45,637 nt of DNA from JAVBSN01 sp031556525 (GTDB lineage: Bacteria; Bacillota; Clostridia; Lachnospirales; Lachnospiraceae), in contig JAVBSS010000068.1 of the NCBI GenBank assembly GCA_031556525.1, positions 1-45,637 of the forward strand. Direction: 5' to 3'. The notes under the pieces are model-generated. The model searched no databases, was not told where the DNA came from, and saw nothing but the letters and a program-made list of their open reading frames with translations. Below, in pieces: positions 1 to 10,200 of the stretch (positions within the stretch are counted from its first letter, which is position 1; every line of letters starts with the position of its first letter). Position numbers and translations under genes: made by a program.

Positions 1-28
1 TATCATAAAATGGCTTGTATGAAATCAT
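1..28 (-). CDS. Start of a small XRE/Cro-type helix-turn-helix regulator (partial)
   Basis: On the minus strand an AGAGGTGAT ribosome binding site precedes an ATG at 28-26, followed by nine codons reading MISYKPFYD. This opening is typical of short Cro/C1-type regulators carried by Clostridia mobile elements. The rest lies outside the window, so the family call rests on the N-terminus and on its divergent position beside a palindromic promoter. Confidence 0.55.
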
Positions 29-77
29 AGTATCACCTCTAGTATTTGTTATAAAATTACAATAACATAGTTAATTG

Positions 78-107
78 GTTGACTATACTCAACAAATTAA
101 GTATAAT
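78..107 (+). promoter_or_regulatory. Promoter with overlapping palindrome
   Basis: TTGACT at 79-84 and TATAAT at 102-107 are 17 bp apart, an almost ideal SigA promoter for the gene at 219. The -35 box lies within the near-palindrome GTTGACTATACTCAAC (78-93), a plausible operator for the divergently transcribed regulator at the left edge. Confidence 0.65.
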
Positions 108-218
108 TGTAGATTATAGAAGTATGAAGGGGTGAAAGTTAATATTTAAGAAGAAAGCTATGGTAAAAATAGCTTGTAAAATCAGATAGTAAAAAGTACA
201 TAATGAGGAGGGACTCAG

Positions 219-1124
219 ATGAATGAGTTATATGAAAAACTTACTTATGCTCGAAGTTTAATACTGGGAATGTGTGAGTTAAATGAAGAAGAGGAAAGGT
301 ATGAGAATCGAAAGAAACCATTTATACCTAGTCAAAGATATAATAAAGAGGAAAAGGCTAATATAAAAAAGACAATTATGATTACTATTTTAAGTTCTGT
401 CTTAATAATTATTGTGTTATCTATTTTTCCTATACTTATGGAGTTGTTATTTATTAGACCTGAAGATACTACGGCTGATATTGTGTTTAGTATTGCTTGG
501 AGTTTGATTCAAATAATTTTCCTTGTTGGATTTATAGCAGGTATAGTTTGTTTAATTATAGTTGTAGCACAAAAATCAAATGAATCATCAGTAAAGCATA
601 CAAATGAAAGAATAAAGGCTAAAAATCAACAAATATTAGCAAATAACCAGATGATAGAACAACAGAATCAAGAACTGGAAGTAGAAATTTCTAAAATTCG
701 AGATAGAAAGCTTGCTGTTAGTCAGGAGTATCAAAGAAATGTATTGACTTGGTTCCCAAAAGACTATGGGTATCTCGAAGCTGTAAATTATTTTATGCAA
801 TTAGTAGAAAACCATAGAGTTGATACTATTAGAGAAGCTGTAGATTTATATGATACATATGTATATCGAAAAGAAATGACACTAAAACAAGATGCTATGC
901 TTAATAATCAGATAGTTACAATTAACAATCAAAAAGTATTGATTAGTAAACAAGATAATCTAGTTCGTCAACAAATGGTTGGTAATATGATAAATGTAGC
1001 AAATATGGCGACTAATATGATGAATCTAGCAACAAATCAAGCAATTGGAACAGATGTAAATAGAATGGCAGGAGCAGCCAATAGAACTGCTAATTCAGTT
1101 CAAAGTATAAATAGAAAACTATAG
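219..1124 (+). CDS. Membrane protein with two transmembrane helices and a coiled coil; function unknown
   Basis: I do not recognise this 301-aa protein. It starts behind a strong GAGGAGG site. After a charged N-terminus of about 50 residues there are two hydrophobic stretches (about residues 53-76 and 89-115). A long Gln/Asn/Glu-rich region with coiled-coil character follows (about 125-170). The C-terminus is rich in Asn, Met and Ala. This suggests a membrane-anchored protein with a cytoplasmic helical tail. It is followed by a lipoprotein gene about 95 bp downstream, so the two may form a surface-related unit. It has its own promoter at 79-107. It is part of the integrative element's cargo, and no catalytic motif is visible. 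Confidence 0.7.
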   Translation: MNELYEKLTYARSLILGMCELNEEEERYENRKKPFIPSQRYNKEEKANIKKTIMITILSSVLIIIVLSIFPILMELLFIRPEDTTADIVFSIAWSLIQIIFLVGFIAGIVCLIIVVAQKSNESSVKHTNERIKAKNQQILANNQMIEQQNQELEVEISKIRDRKLAVSQEYQRNVLTWFPKDYGYLEAVNYFMQLVENHRVDTIREAVDLYDTYVYRKEMTLKQDAMLNNQIVTINNQKVLISKQDNLVRQQMVGNMINVANMATNMMNLATNQAIGTDVNRMAGAANRTANSVQSINRKL

Positions 1125-1154
1125 ATAAATGAAAATAAGAAACCGAGATTGCAT

Positions 1155-1178
1155 ATACATTTAAGGTATTAAATGTAT
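1155..1178. promoter_or_regulatory. Perfect 10-bp inverted repeat before the lipoprotein gene
   Basis: ATACATTTAA (1155-1164) and TTAAATGTAT (1169-1178) are perfectly complementary around a GGTA loop. There is no T-run after it, so an operator or an mRNA processing or attenuation hairpin is more likely than a terminator. Confidence 0.4.
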
Positions 1179-1219
1179 GAAAAATATGATAATTACCCAC
1201 AAAGAGGAGAGAATCAATT

Positions 1220-2011
1220 ATGAAAATATTAAAGAAATCAATGGTAATAGTATTAGCAATGTTATTACTAGTAACAGTAATGGCTTGTAATTCAACTGAA
1301 ACTGATATATCAGAAGCATCAGATACAGAAATAGAAACAGAAGATTTAAGTGAAGATACAGATAATGATACAGAATCTAAGGATAAGAGTTCTGAATCAA
1401 CTACAGAGAAGTCAACATCATCAAAAGATGATAAAGATTCAGCTAAGTCTAACAAGTCAACCACTGAATCACCTAAATCAACATCTACAACAGCATCAAC
1501 AGAAGATTCAAACAAAGGTAATACACCTAAGAACCCAGATAAGACACCAAGTACATCAGCTACCACAGAAGCACCACGTACACCAGACCCAACTCCTGTG
1601 ACACCAACCACAGAAGCATCTACTCCTACACCAAGTCCTAGTCCTGCTCCAACCCCTGCTCATACGCATAACTGGGTACCACATTACACCACCGTAACTG
1701 TAAAAGAAGCATGGGATGAGCCAATCTACGAAGAAGTGCCTAAGTACGAAACTCATAAGATTGCAAGAGGTACAGGAATAGACTTAACCGTAGCATATAG
1801 AAACTATCAAAATAATGGTGGAACTAATGAATGGTGGTTATGGTGTTTAACAGAAGGTGAAGGTTACGATTTAGGTGCTCATGCATGGTATACAGAACAA
1901 GTTCAAGTTGGAACAGAAAAAATACAAACTGGAACAAAGCACCACGACGCCGAAACAAAGCAAGTAATCGACTATTACACTTGTACTTGTGGCGAGAAGA
2001 AGAATAAGTAA
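1220..2011 (+). CDS. Ser/Thr/Pro-rich surface lipoprotein
   Basis: The 263-aa protein begins with a typical lipoprotein signal: a positively charged start, a hydrophobic core and a lipobox ending at VMAC, giving Cys23 as the lipidated residue. A long low-complexity linker rich in Ser, Thr, Asp, Lys and Pro follows (about residues 25-145) and probably spans the cell wall. The C-terminal part (about 148-263) starts with HTHNW, contains Glu/Tyr/Val-rich KEAWDEPIYEEV-type stretches, and ends with a Cys-x-Cys motif (TCTCGEKK). This arrangement is common in Lachnospiraceae surface proteins, but I do not know its ligand. An AGAGGAGAG ribosome binding site supports the start. A strong terminator follows. 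Confidence 0.8.
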   Translation: MKILKKSMVIVLAMLLLVTVMACNSTETDISEASDTEIETEDLSEDTDNDTESKDKSSESTTEKSTSSKDDKDSAKSNKSTTESPKSTSTTASTEDSNKGNTPKNPDKTPSTSATTEAPRTPDPTPVTPTTEASTPTPSPSPAPTPAHTHNWVPHYTTVTVKEAWDEPIYEEVPKYETHKIARGTGIDLTVAYRNYQNNGGTNEWWLWCLTEGEGYDLGAHAWYTEQVQVGTEKIQTGTKHHDAETKQVIDYYTCTCGEKKNK

Positions 2012-2055
2012 TCAAACAATTAATTAGACATTGCCAATGACAATTAACTAATCAT

Positions 2056-2099
2056 AAGCAAGTATCTTTGACACAACTGTTGAGATACTTGTTTTTTTA
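2056..2099 (+). terminator. Rho-independent terminator after the lipoprotein gene
   Basis: CAAGTATCT (2059-2067) pairs with AGATACTTG (2083-2091), followed directly by seven T residues. Confidence 0.85.
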
Positions 2100-2187
2100 T
2101 AATATAAATATTATTGATTAAAGTATCTATGCTGTTTTGATCCTAAAGGGATCCAGTGCCAAATCATAATAATATGTGAATTTATAC

Positions 2188-2466
2188 GGTCTATTTTCAA
2201 TAGATAAATGTCCATAAATTGAAGGTTTTTAATCCATTATAAGTGTACGTGTTAAATATTAAGAAAAAGCAAAAATATATGGCTAATCTTCGATAGATAA
2301 CTGTCCATAAATCGAAGGTTTTTAATCCATTATAAGTGTATATGTTAAATAATAAAGGTTAGCGAAAATACATGGCTAATTTTCGATAGATAAATGTCCA
2401 TAAATTAAAGGTTTTTTAACCGTATGAATGTACGTATCAAATATTAAGGTAAGTAAAGTAATATGA
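2188..2466. repeat. Three tandem 93-bp repeats, each with a small hairpin
   Basis: Units at 2188-2280, 2281-2373 and 2374-2466 align without gaps. Each contains a stem with a 16-nt loop holding TGTCC. In unit 2 the arms are CTTCGAT and ATCGAAG; in unit 1 they are TTTCAAT and ATTGAAG, so the pairing is kept by paired changes. Unit 3 is partly mispaired. The whole stretch 2012-2860 has no gene before the small HTH gene at 2861. Confidence 0.8.
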
Positions 2467-2612
2467 TTGTTACTTGATATCTATTTTGAGATAAATAGGC
2501 AGTTAATTAGTTTTAAGAAAAACTTAAAAAAATAAATAAACTATTATTGCATAGGCAATTAGTATACCCATATTAAATGTTACTAGAGATAGTAAATCTA
2601 TATAAAATTCGC

Positions 2613-2657
2613 ATAGTACTTTGAGAAAAATTCACATTCTCAAAGTGCTATTTTTTT
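2613..2657 (+). terminator. Strong terminator downstream of the 93-bp repeats
   Basis: A 14-bp stem (2613-2626 with 2638-2651, one G-T pair) is followed by a T-run to 2657. No gene ends just before it, so it may end an untranslated transcript crossing the repeats, or insulate the defence operon. Confidence 0.8.
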
Positions 2658-2795
2658 ATAATAACAACTCTAAAAATCGTGTTTAAAATATGATTTTCAA
2701 CAAAAAAATATTTTTATGAGAGTGTGGGGGTGAAAAAGTTGTCCACATATTTAATAATTTTTGTCGAATAATTTGCTAATTTAGTCTATAGGTTG

Positions 2796-2824
2796 TTGAC
2801 GTTTTCGCTTAGGCGAAGTATAAT
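2796..2824 (+). promoter_or_regulatory. Promoter of the DISARM operon with a palindrome in the spacer
   Basis: TTGACG (2796-2801) and TATAAT (2819-2824) are 17 bp apart. The spacer holds the perfect inverted repeat TTCGC-TTAG-GCGAA (2804-2817), a likely operator between the two promoter boxes. The small HTH protein encoded first in the operon is an obvious candidate to bind it. Confidence 0.75.
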
Positions 2825-2860
2825 AAAAGGATTAAAACTGGCGAATTGGAGGTTGATTAA

Positions 2861-3031
2861 ATGAACGGATATATCACAGTTCAAGATGCCGCCAAAAAAT
2901 GGGGTGTAACAAATCGACAAGTTCAATTATGGTGTAAATCAGGCAAGATTTTGGGAGCGACTATGCTTAGTCGAATTTGGATTATTCCAGAGGATGCGGA
3001 GAGACCTGTAACGAAACGTAAAGAAAAGTAG
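2861..3031 (+). CDS. Small helix-turn-helix protein, first gene of the DISARM operon
   Basis: A 56-aa protein starting MNGYITVQDAAKKWGVTNRQ, behind GGAGG. The pattern of ITVQDAAKKWGV, then RQVQLWCKSGKI and later RIWIIPEDA is that of the excisionase/MerR-like HTH_17 group, in which a short winged HTH ends with a Trp-Ile-Ile-Pro wing. It lies 20 bp upstream of the Vsr-methyltransferase gene and downstream of a promoter with a built-in palindrome. Autoregulation of the defence operon is therefore a reasonable inference. Such small HTH genes often precede defence operons, but they are also seen as recombination directionality factors. Confidence 0.8.
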   Translation: MNGYITVQDAAKKWGVTNRQVQLWCKSGKILGATMLSRIWIIPEDAERPVTKRKEK

Positions 3032-3051
3032 CATCAAGGAGGTAATATGTA

Positions 3052-4599
3052 ATGGTTCAAAAAACAAAAGAACAGATAAGCTATAATATGAGCCAAGTGC
3101 ATAGCACTGATTCGGAACTTGAACAAGCATTCATTAATGAATTTAATCGTCGCGGAATTACTACATATTCAAAAAATGACCCTTCTGTTTTTGGAAAGCC
3201 AGACTTCGTTTTTAAGGCACGCAAAGTTGCTGTTTTTTGTGACGGTGAATTTTGGCATGGTTATGATTGGGATAATGTGAAGAAGGAAATTGAATCTAAT
3301 TGTCAATTTTGGATTACAAAGATTGAGAAAAATATTGAACGTGATAGAGAGGTTACAGATAGACTGACGGCTGAAGGGTGGGTTGTTTTGCGTTTTTGGG
3401 AATACAGAATAAAAAAAACGTTGTATGAATGCGTTGATGAAATTATAACAGCACTCAGAACACCAATGCCACAGATGCCGTTCAGAACTATTGATCTTTG
3501 TGCAGGTATTGGAGGTATAAGACGTGGCTTTGAAATGACAGGATTTTTTAGAAATGTTTTATCTGCCGAAAAAGATACATGGGCTTGCAGAACATACGAG
3601 CATATTTTCGGAGAAAACCCCAACAATGATGTAACGTCCGAAGAGTTTAAACGACTTGTTGAGCGTACTCCGTACGAAGTATTACTTGCAGGTTTTCCTT
3701 GTCAAACTTTTAGCCGGGTAGGACTGGAGGAAGGTTTTGAAAATGAGGAAAAAGGAAAGATATTTCATCACATAGCTGAAATTATCGAGCGTACTCGCCC
3801 ATGTGGTTTCCTTCTTGAAAATGTTGATCACTTGGTGACACATAATAAAGGAGCAACGTTCAGGTTTATTATTGAAGAACTGACGTTAAGGTTAAATTAC
3901 AAAGTTATAGGTGTTTCACTCAATAGCGATGGAGAACCTGTTTATATAGGCAAGAATTTTATTCGTAACTCGCGAAATTTCGGAGTTCCTCAGAATCGCC
4001 CCAGAATCTATATTATTGGTTTTGACAGCGAGCGATTTCCAGCAGAGCTTTTTGAATTATTGCCGACAGAACTACCAGAAAAACGTTTAGAGAAAATATA
4101 CGTTGATTTGAATGATTTGCTAGAACAGAATGTGGAAGCAAAGTATTATATGGCTTCTGGCTATCTTGAAACTCTAAAACGCCACCGCGAAAGACAAGAA
4201 GGCAGAGGCTATGGCTTTGGATACCGTGTGGTCAACGAAGAAGGTATTGTTTCCCCTGTGTCAAACACTTTATTGGCAACTGGTGGATCTGGCAAGGAGC
4301 GTAATCTGATATATGATCCACGAGATGGAATTGGAGGAATCGAAATTAAAGGTAAAAGAACACCTTTAAATGATGAAGGTATCCGTGTAATGACACCAAA
4401 TGAGTGGGGAAAATTACAAGGATTTATAAATTATGCATTTTTGGATGTAAATGGGCAAGAATGCTTTTCCTTCCCAGAAGGTATCCCAGACTCCCAGAAA
4501 TATAAACAGTTTGGTAATTCGGTCACCATTCCAGCAATAGAAGAGATGGCTAAGTTTATGATGATGTGTTTTGAAATTCTCGGATCTAAAGATATATAG
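3052..4599 (+). CDS. drmMII: Vsr-type nuclease fused to a C5-cytosine DNA methyltransferase (DISARM DrmMII-like)
   Basis: 515 aa in two parts. Residues 1 to about 137 match the very-short-patch-repair endonuclease fold: GKPDFVF followed by VAVFCDGEFWHGYDW carries the conserved Asp and the FWH histidine of Vsr. Residues from about 143 form a C5-cytosine methyltransferase: motif I DLCAGIGGIRRGF (~147), the catalytic PCQ loop GFPCQTFS (~213), ENV (~257), motif VIII PQNRPRIYIIGF (~310) and a C-terminal QFGNSV (~485). In class 2 DISARM the methyltransferase marks host DNA so that the system spares self. Here the N-terminal nuclease domain is unusual. The gene is followed by the DrmE-like gene 12 bp later in one operon. 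Arg codons are often CGN, unlike the AGA-rich element around it. Confidence 0.85.
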   Translation: MVQKTKEQISYNMSQVHSTDSELEQAFINEFNRRGITTYSKNDPSVFGKPDFVFKARKVAVFCDGEFWHGYDWDNVKKEIESNCQFWITKIEKNIERDREVTDRLTAEGWVVLRFWEYRIKKTLYECVDEIITALRTPMPQMPFRTIDLCAGIGGIRRGFEMTGFFRNVLSAEKDTWACRTYEHIFGENPNNDVTSEEFKRLVERTPYEVLLAGFPCQTFSRVGLEEGFENEEKGKIFHHIAEIIERTRPCGFLLENVDHLVTHNKGATFRFIIEELTLRLNYKVIGVSLNSDGEPVYIGKNFIRNSRNFGVPQNRPRIYIIGFDSERFPAELFELLPTELPEKRLEKIYVDLNDLLEQNVEAKYYMASGYLETLKRHRERQEGRGYGFGYRVVNEEGIVSPVSNTLLATGGSGKERNLIYDPRDGIGGIEIKGKRTPLNDEGIRVMTPNEWGKLQGFINYAFLDVNGQECFSFPEGIPDSQKYKQFGNSVTIPAIEEMAKFMMMCFEILGSKDI

Positions 4600-4611
4600 G
4601 AGGACTATAAT

Positions 4612-7233
4612 ATGAATGATCGACAATTTCTCTCTAAATTTTTTGAAAAATGTGACATCTTTTTTGAAAATTCATTAATATCAAAAGAGTTGATTATTCA
4701 AAAATACGCCGATTTTTTTTCTTCATCTATTCCTTTCAAAGAACATTCATCAAGTGTGGTTTTACATACAGGATCGGTGTGTTTTGATGTTGTTACCTTT
4801 ATCATGGCGGTTCTTATCTGTGTTTCGGTGGATGAAACCGATGCTGATGAGATTATTACTTCTCTTCAGAATGGCGATATGGTACTTTATAAGAATGAAA
4901 GATTTCGTTGGCGCGGTACAGAAACAGTGAATAACCAATCATATTTAAGGCTTGAACAAGACGGACGAGGAAAGAATGGTTTAAAAAAAATCAAAATTCT
5001 TTTTGAAAAAAATAAGCACTTAGTAAAACCATATAATGGAACCTCTAATACAACCGATGGACGTGGAATAAGAAAAAAGAAATCAAATCGTGCTGATTTT
5101 ATTTCCTATGTAACAGGAAAACCTGTATCTGAAATACCAGCAATTACTGGGGTTTCAGTTGTTATTGTTGTAGATAGATTTTCGTTTGATCGCATATATA
5201 AAGGATTAAGAATTGACTATGATGAAAAAAGAATCAGCCTTCAGGATATCGTTCCAGCATCATATTACACAGATATCGATGAAATGTACCAATTTGGAAG
5301 CAATCCTTCAAAGACAGAGCCTGTACTAAAAATTGCTGGGAAAGTTTCGGTTGCCCGTGATCTTGTATTGAACAAGCGCGGAAACAAGATTGTTGGGCTT
5401 ATTGTTATCGGCTCAGAAAACGCCAAGAAAGGTTATTCAGAACTTGAAGACTTACTAGGAAGGAAGACGCTAAAATTCACGCACATTTCCATGAGTATCG
5501 ATTCGGAAAACGCAGAGGAGTATATTGATAAAAATGAAAATTCCGCTGTTTTTGCATGCACAAAAGAGTTTTTGCATCAGTATTCCAAGCCAACGGTTAT
5601 CTCCAATCCGTTTACTTTGGAATTGGGAAAACAGGTTGAGAACATCGTAAATAATAAAGTCACAACGCATGTAATAAAAGGCGGCTGTTCTTGGGATATA
5701 TACCAAAAAATTAGAAAAACATTGTTTGTGATCATACAGTCTGATTTGGATGAAGACAAAAAAAAGAATTTTATTATTTTGGCGCAATCCTTACTCAGTT
5801 TATTAACCACTGCAGTTTTTTCTATGGGATTTGTGGAAACATTGATTACAAACGGAGAACTTCAACCTGGTGTTGCTTCTCCGTCCAGTAAGTTAAACGA
5901 ACTTTGGAAGGTGACAGAAAGTTCTAGTACTTTTGAATTGCAATGTATTTTTATTGCTGATGCCCTGGATGATTTGTATAAGTCTATTTTGAAGGATTCG
6001 CCTAAATATCATATTTTACATGAATTGGTGATAAACTCATTCGGGCAAAAAATTGCTATTATTATTCCTAAAGCGTATTATGCTGATATTTTGAAGAAGG
6101 AACCGCTCTTCTGTGACAATCATATTTATATAATGACCGCAAACCGCTTTGACACAAGTCAAAGTTACGACAAAGTGATTGTTGTAGGAGGCTTTTCAGG
6201 AAAGCGATTTGATCCAGTGAAGTGTAAATCTGCCGTCGATATTATTGTGCTTCTTTATGAATGCGAAACGCATTGGTTTAATTGCATAAAACGCAGAGCT
6301 TTGAAATTCGAGAAGAAGTTGGATTTAATCAGCGGGTTGAATGAATACTCAAATGAGAATGATATTGATGATATTGATAATGATAAAACATTGGAGAATT
6401 TTGAAGTTGAGTCTTTGAATTTGGAAGAATATATTGAAACAATAAGCATTTTAAATCTTCGGAAGTTTGCCGCAGGAGTAAACTCTTCTGGAGAAAACGT
6501 ACCTATGTCGGAATCTGTAGCAATTGGAAAATTCGCAAACGACGAGCAAATGATATTCTCAAAATATTACAAAGCGGTTGTTTACAACCCATCAAATACC
6601 AAGAAGCCGATATCGGAAACGGATGTGAATAAGCTGGTTGTTGGTGACCGTATCATCTTTACAAAACGTGATGATTTTACTAGAAATATTGTGGATAGAA
6701 TTTTTGACATATTGCAGACTTCTGGCAAATTGAGTAAAGACATTCTCGATGCTGTAGAAAAGGCGCAGAGGTGGAAAGAAGTTCTTCGGGATTATCAGCA
6801 AAGAAATTCTCTGTCATACAGACAGCTTGCGAAACAATTAAATGGTTTTGGTTGTACTATTCAAGAGCAAGGTATTCGTCAATGGCTTGTTGCTGATAGT
6901 CATATTGTGGCTCCGAGAGAAGAAGCTACCTTGCGACAAATTGCGGAAATGACAAGAGATTCATGTTTAATGAATGATGTTTCAGGGTACTTTAACGCTT
7001 GCAGAATCGTACGCTGGCAACGAAAAAAGATATTGGAATTAATTGGAAAAGCTATTGAAGATAAACTCAGCGGAAATCAGCCTGCATACGAAAGTGAGCT
7101 TAAAACGGTTTACGACAACGTTGAGAACCTATCGGAAATATTGGAGTTGGAATCAATCACATTTTTTGATAAGAGTATTTTAATTCCGACAAACCTTATA
7201 AACAAACCTATTACAGATATGGAGGTTACATAA
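4612..7233 (+). CDS. drmE: DISARM DrmE-like protein
   Basis: 873 aa, no obvious enzyme motif to my reading. It is assigned by place: in class 2 DISARM operons a large protein of unknown mechanism, DrmE, accompanies the C5-methyltransferase, DrmA and DrmB, and its size fits. An acidic linker lies near residues 575-590. A stretch near residues 733-760 (SYRQLAKQLNGFGCTIQEQG then IRQWL) looks like a helix-turn-helix and may touch DNA. It begins behind AGGAGG and its stop codon overlaps the start of the next gene by one base, so translation is likely coupled. Direct sequence similarity to DrmE was not tested. Confidence 0.65.
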   Translation: MNDRQFLSKFFEKCDIFFENSLISKELIIQKYADFFSSSIPFKEHSSSVVLHTGSVCFDVVTFIMAVLICVSVDETDADEIITSLQNGDMVLYKNERFRWRGTETVNNQSYLRLEQDGRGKNGLKKIKILFEKNKHLVKPYNGTSNTTDGRGIRKKKSNRADFISYVTGKPVSEIPAITGVSVVIVVDRFSFDRIYKGLRIDYDEKRISLQDIVPASYYTDIDEMYQFGSNPSKTEPVLKIAGKVSVARDLVLNKRGNKIVGLIVIGSENAKKGYSELEDLLGRKTLKFTHISMSIDSENAEEYIDKNENSAVFACTKEFLHQYSKPTVISNPFTLELGKQVENIVNNKVTTHVIKGGCSWDIYQKIRKTLFVIIQSDLDEDKKKNFIILAQSLLSLLTTAVFSMGFVETLITNGELQPGVASPSSKLNELWKVTESSSTFELQCIFIADALDDLYKSILKDSPKYHILHELVINSFGQKIAIIIPKAYYADILKKEPLFCDNHIYIMTANRFDTSQSYDKVIVVGGFSGKRFDPVKCKSAVDIIVLLYECETHWFNCIKRRALKFEKKLDLISGLNEYSNENDIDDIDNDKTLENFEVESLNLEEYIETISILNLRKFAAGVNSSGENVPMSESVAIGKFANDEQMIFSKYYKAVVYNPSNTKKPISETDVNKLVVGDRIIFTKRDDFTRNIVDRIFDILQTSGKLSKDILDAVEKAQRWKEVLRDYQQRNSLSYRQLAKQLNGFGCTIQEQGIRQWLVADSHIVAPREEATLRQIAEMTRDSCLMNDVSGYFNACRIVRWQRKKILELIGKAIEDKLSGNQPAYESELKTVYDNVENLSEILELESITFFDKSILIPTNLINKPITDMEVT

Positions 7234-10200
7234 TGACAAGTGGAGAAATTCGGGAACAATGTATTGAGGCCCGTGATGAATACATTAATCTGATAAAAGC
7301 TGAACTTCTTGGACCAGGCTCGGAGTTTAATAATCCTGATATCGAACATGAATTGATTTCTAGCAGTCCAATGAGTCGCTATTCCGTAGGGATTTTGTAT
7401 CCGCAGGGGAATCAGGTGAACCAAGATAATGATGAAACCGTGCCTATTAGCGAGGCGGAAGAAAGCATTCTAGATGGTGAAGCTACCACTGAAGAAATAC
7501 AGTCTTCGGATTTGGTATTGACTGAAAGCAAAGGTAATCGAAGATATGAGTTTGACGAAACCGCTGACGAGAATCTTGATGAGGAAATAGAACTTTCGGC
7601 ACAATATATGCCTTCTTCGATGGGGATAACATGCATTGTCAAAGGCTCGACTGATATCGTTCGTGGGAAGATTTCTTTTGCTACCTACAGAAATGCCAAA
7701 ATTTCTGATTGCGTGGTACCTTATACCCCTGTGGACGGAGTGAGTGACTATGTTGTGCCTTCGGAGTTTTCACATATTATGACTTATGATAAAGAGAAGA
7801 GAGTTTTTAGGTTGTTAAGAGTGGTTAAAAAGAAAGAAATTAGGGATATTATTGAGAGAGATACGATTTCACAATTGGATTGCGATATTCTGAAACAGCC
7901 TGCTTATCGTTTAGCGGAAATTTGTCATTCAGCATATGTCCGCGAGCCACACAGTGATATCGAATTCGTTCTTGATTTCTCCGAAAGCGATTATATCGAT
8001 AATAACAGAGAAATTGATGGAACAAAGGCAAAGGTTACGGCACTTAGAACTAAAATCTCAGAAGGTATATGGACACTTACAGTAATGCTTGTTAACGGAT
8101 TATCTGAAGTTCCAGCGAAGGCATACCATTGTATTTATCAGCCTATTTTGACAATATCATCTGCTGAAAACAGTTTTGTTTTTACTGAAAGCAGTGCTAA
8201 GGTTGATATCAATAATATGGATGATGAAGAGCGGTCGTTGGAGTTGCTTTACAGAGATAAAAAGATCTACGGAACAGGACTTGGAGTTTCCGTAGATTGG
8301 GATATAGATCAAAACGGTAATGGTAGTATCTGGAGCGATTATTTTCCGGTTTCTGAAGTGCCCCCGATGAGTTTTGACCTGCCGCCAAACGATAAAATAT
8401 CGGTTGAGCAGTTATCCATGAAGTATCTGTCCGATTTGCATAAAGTGGAAAAATCTACGAAACTTAGTGTACTACAAAACCTTGTGGACTTATATAAAGC
8501 ATGGGTTATTGAATTGGATGGTGTAACCGCAACACTTGATCCAAGATATAAGTCTGCCGCCGCCAAAAACATTGCCGAATGCAAACAGGCTTATGAAAGG
8601 ATGTATTTAGGGCTGACCGCACTCGAAAACAATGAGGAAGCATATGCTGCTTTTAACCTCGCAAACAGAGCTATGTTCATGCAAAGGGTACATCTTCAAA
8701 TGCAACAGCAAACGTCAAATATAGACCGTTATCCTGGTGATGAAGAAATTTCCGAACTATTGCAAAATATGAATTATTGTCAGCAGGATGATAAAGATTG
8801 CAGATGGCGACCATTTCAAATTGCATTCTTATTGATGGACATTAATTCTATTATTAACGATGAATCACCTGAGCGTGATATCGTTGATTTAATCTGGTTT
8901 CCGACAGGTGGGGGTAAAACAGAAGCCTATCTCGGATTAACTGCTTTCACAATTTTTTATCGACGATTAACGCATCTCAGCGAGTCCGCAGGTACAACAG
9001 TTATTATGAGATATACTTTGCGTTTGCTTGCAGCTCAACAATTTACCAGAGCGGCAACGCTTATATGTGCCTGTGAGTTTATTCGCCAAGATTGCGAAGA
9101 GAGAAAGAGTATTTACCCTTCATATTCTCTAGGTGAAGAACCTATTACCATAGGATTATGGATTGGAGGAAGCCATATTCCCAATAAAAATGATGGAAGA
9201 TACGGAGCAAAAGAGCATCTAGATAAGCTTTTAGCGGTAAAGGATTACTTTTGTGTGAGAAATGAAAAGGATCGTCATAATAAGTTTCAAGTTTCAAAAT
9301 GTCCATGGTGTGGTACAAAACTGGTGAAAGATGATAAAGATAAAAGGCTCATTGGCTCATGGGGATATAAAATGCGTGATAACAAGTACTTTTATATGTC
9401 TTGTACTCATGAAGATTGCGACTTCACAGTAAGGCTTCCTATTCAAATAATCGACGATGAACTTTATAAGAATCCTCCGACACTGCTGTTTGGTACGGTT
9501 GATAAATTTGCTATGTTGCCGTGGGATGGACGTATTGGATCATTCTTTGCTGTTGGAAACGGCAACAGAGCCCCAGAACTGATTATTCAAGACGAACTTC
9601 ATTTAATTTCCGGTGCACTCGGAACTATTGTTGGTCTTTACGAAACCGCCGTAGATGCGATATGCAGTCAGAAAGGTGTGCGACCGAAAATTATTGCTTC
9701 GACGGCTACAATACGAAGAGCCAAAGAGCAGTGCTCAGTTCTTTATAATCGTGACGTTGTGCAGTTTCCAGCTCCTGGATTAGATTCAGGAGACTCCTTC
9801 TTTGCCCGAGAAGCTGAAATTTCCTACGAAAATGGAATATATGGACGTAAATATGTAGGTTTAATACCTTCGGGGAAAACCAAAGCTATGATGGAAATTC
9901 GTACGATGGCTGCACTTTTACAACGAATTCATATGATGAAACTACCTGACGAAGTTAAAGATAAATTTTGGACACTTACAACATATTTTAATAGTTTGAA
10001 GGACCTTGGAAAGGCATCTACACTTGTTGAGGATGACGTCAAAGATTTTATCATCAGAACAGCAAACAGATTATTCGCCTCTCGGCGTTTAATCATTAGT
10101 GCAGATGAGCTTACAAGCCGTATCACCACAACCGAATTGAACGAAACTCTGGATAAGCTGGAAAAGCTAGAGTATTCGCGGACAAATATGGATAACAAGC

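Noticed and set aside
1090..1611. Minus-strand frame opposite the lipoprotein gene
   Set aside because: It is a mirror of the Ser/Thr/Asp-rich coding sequence, giving a Val/Ser/Asp-rich product with no ribosome binding site.
2188..2466. A CRISPR array
   Set aside because: Only three 93-bp units that are similar along their whole length; there are no short identical repeats with differing spacers and no cas genes.
2740..2760. TTGTCCACA near 2750 as a DnaA box
   Set aside because: A single imperfect match in AT-rich DNA with no cluster around it.
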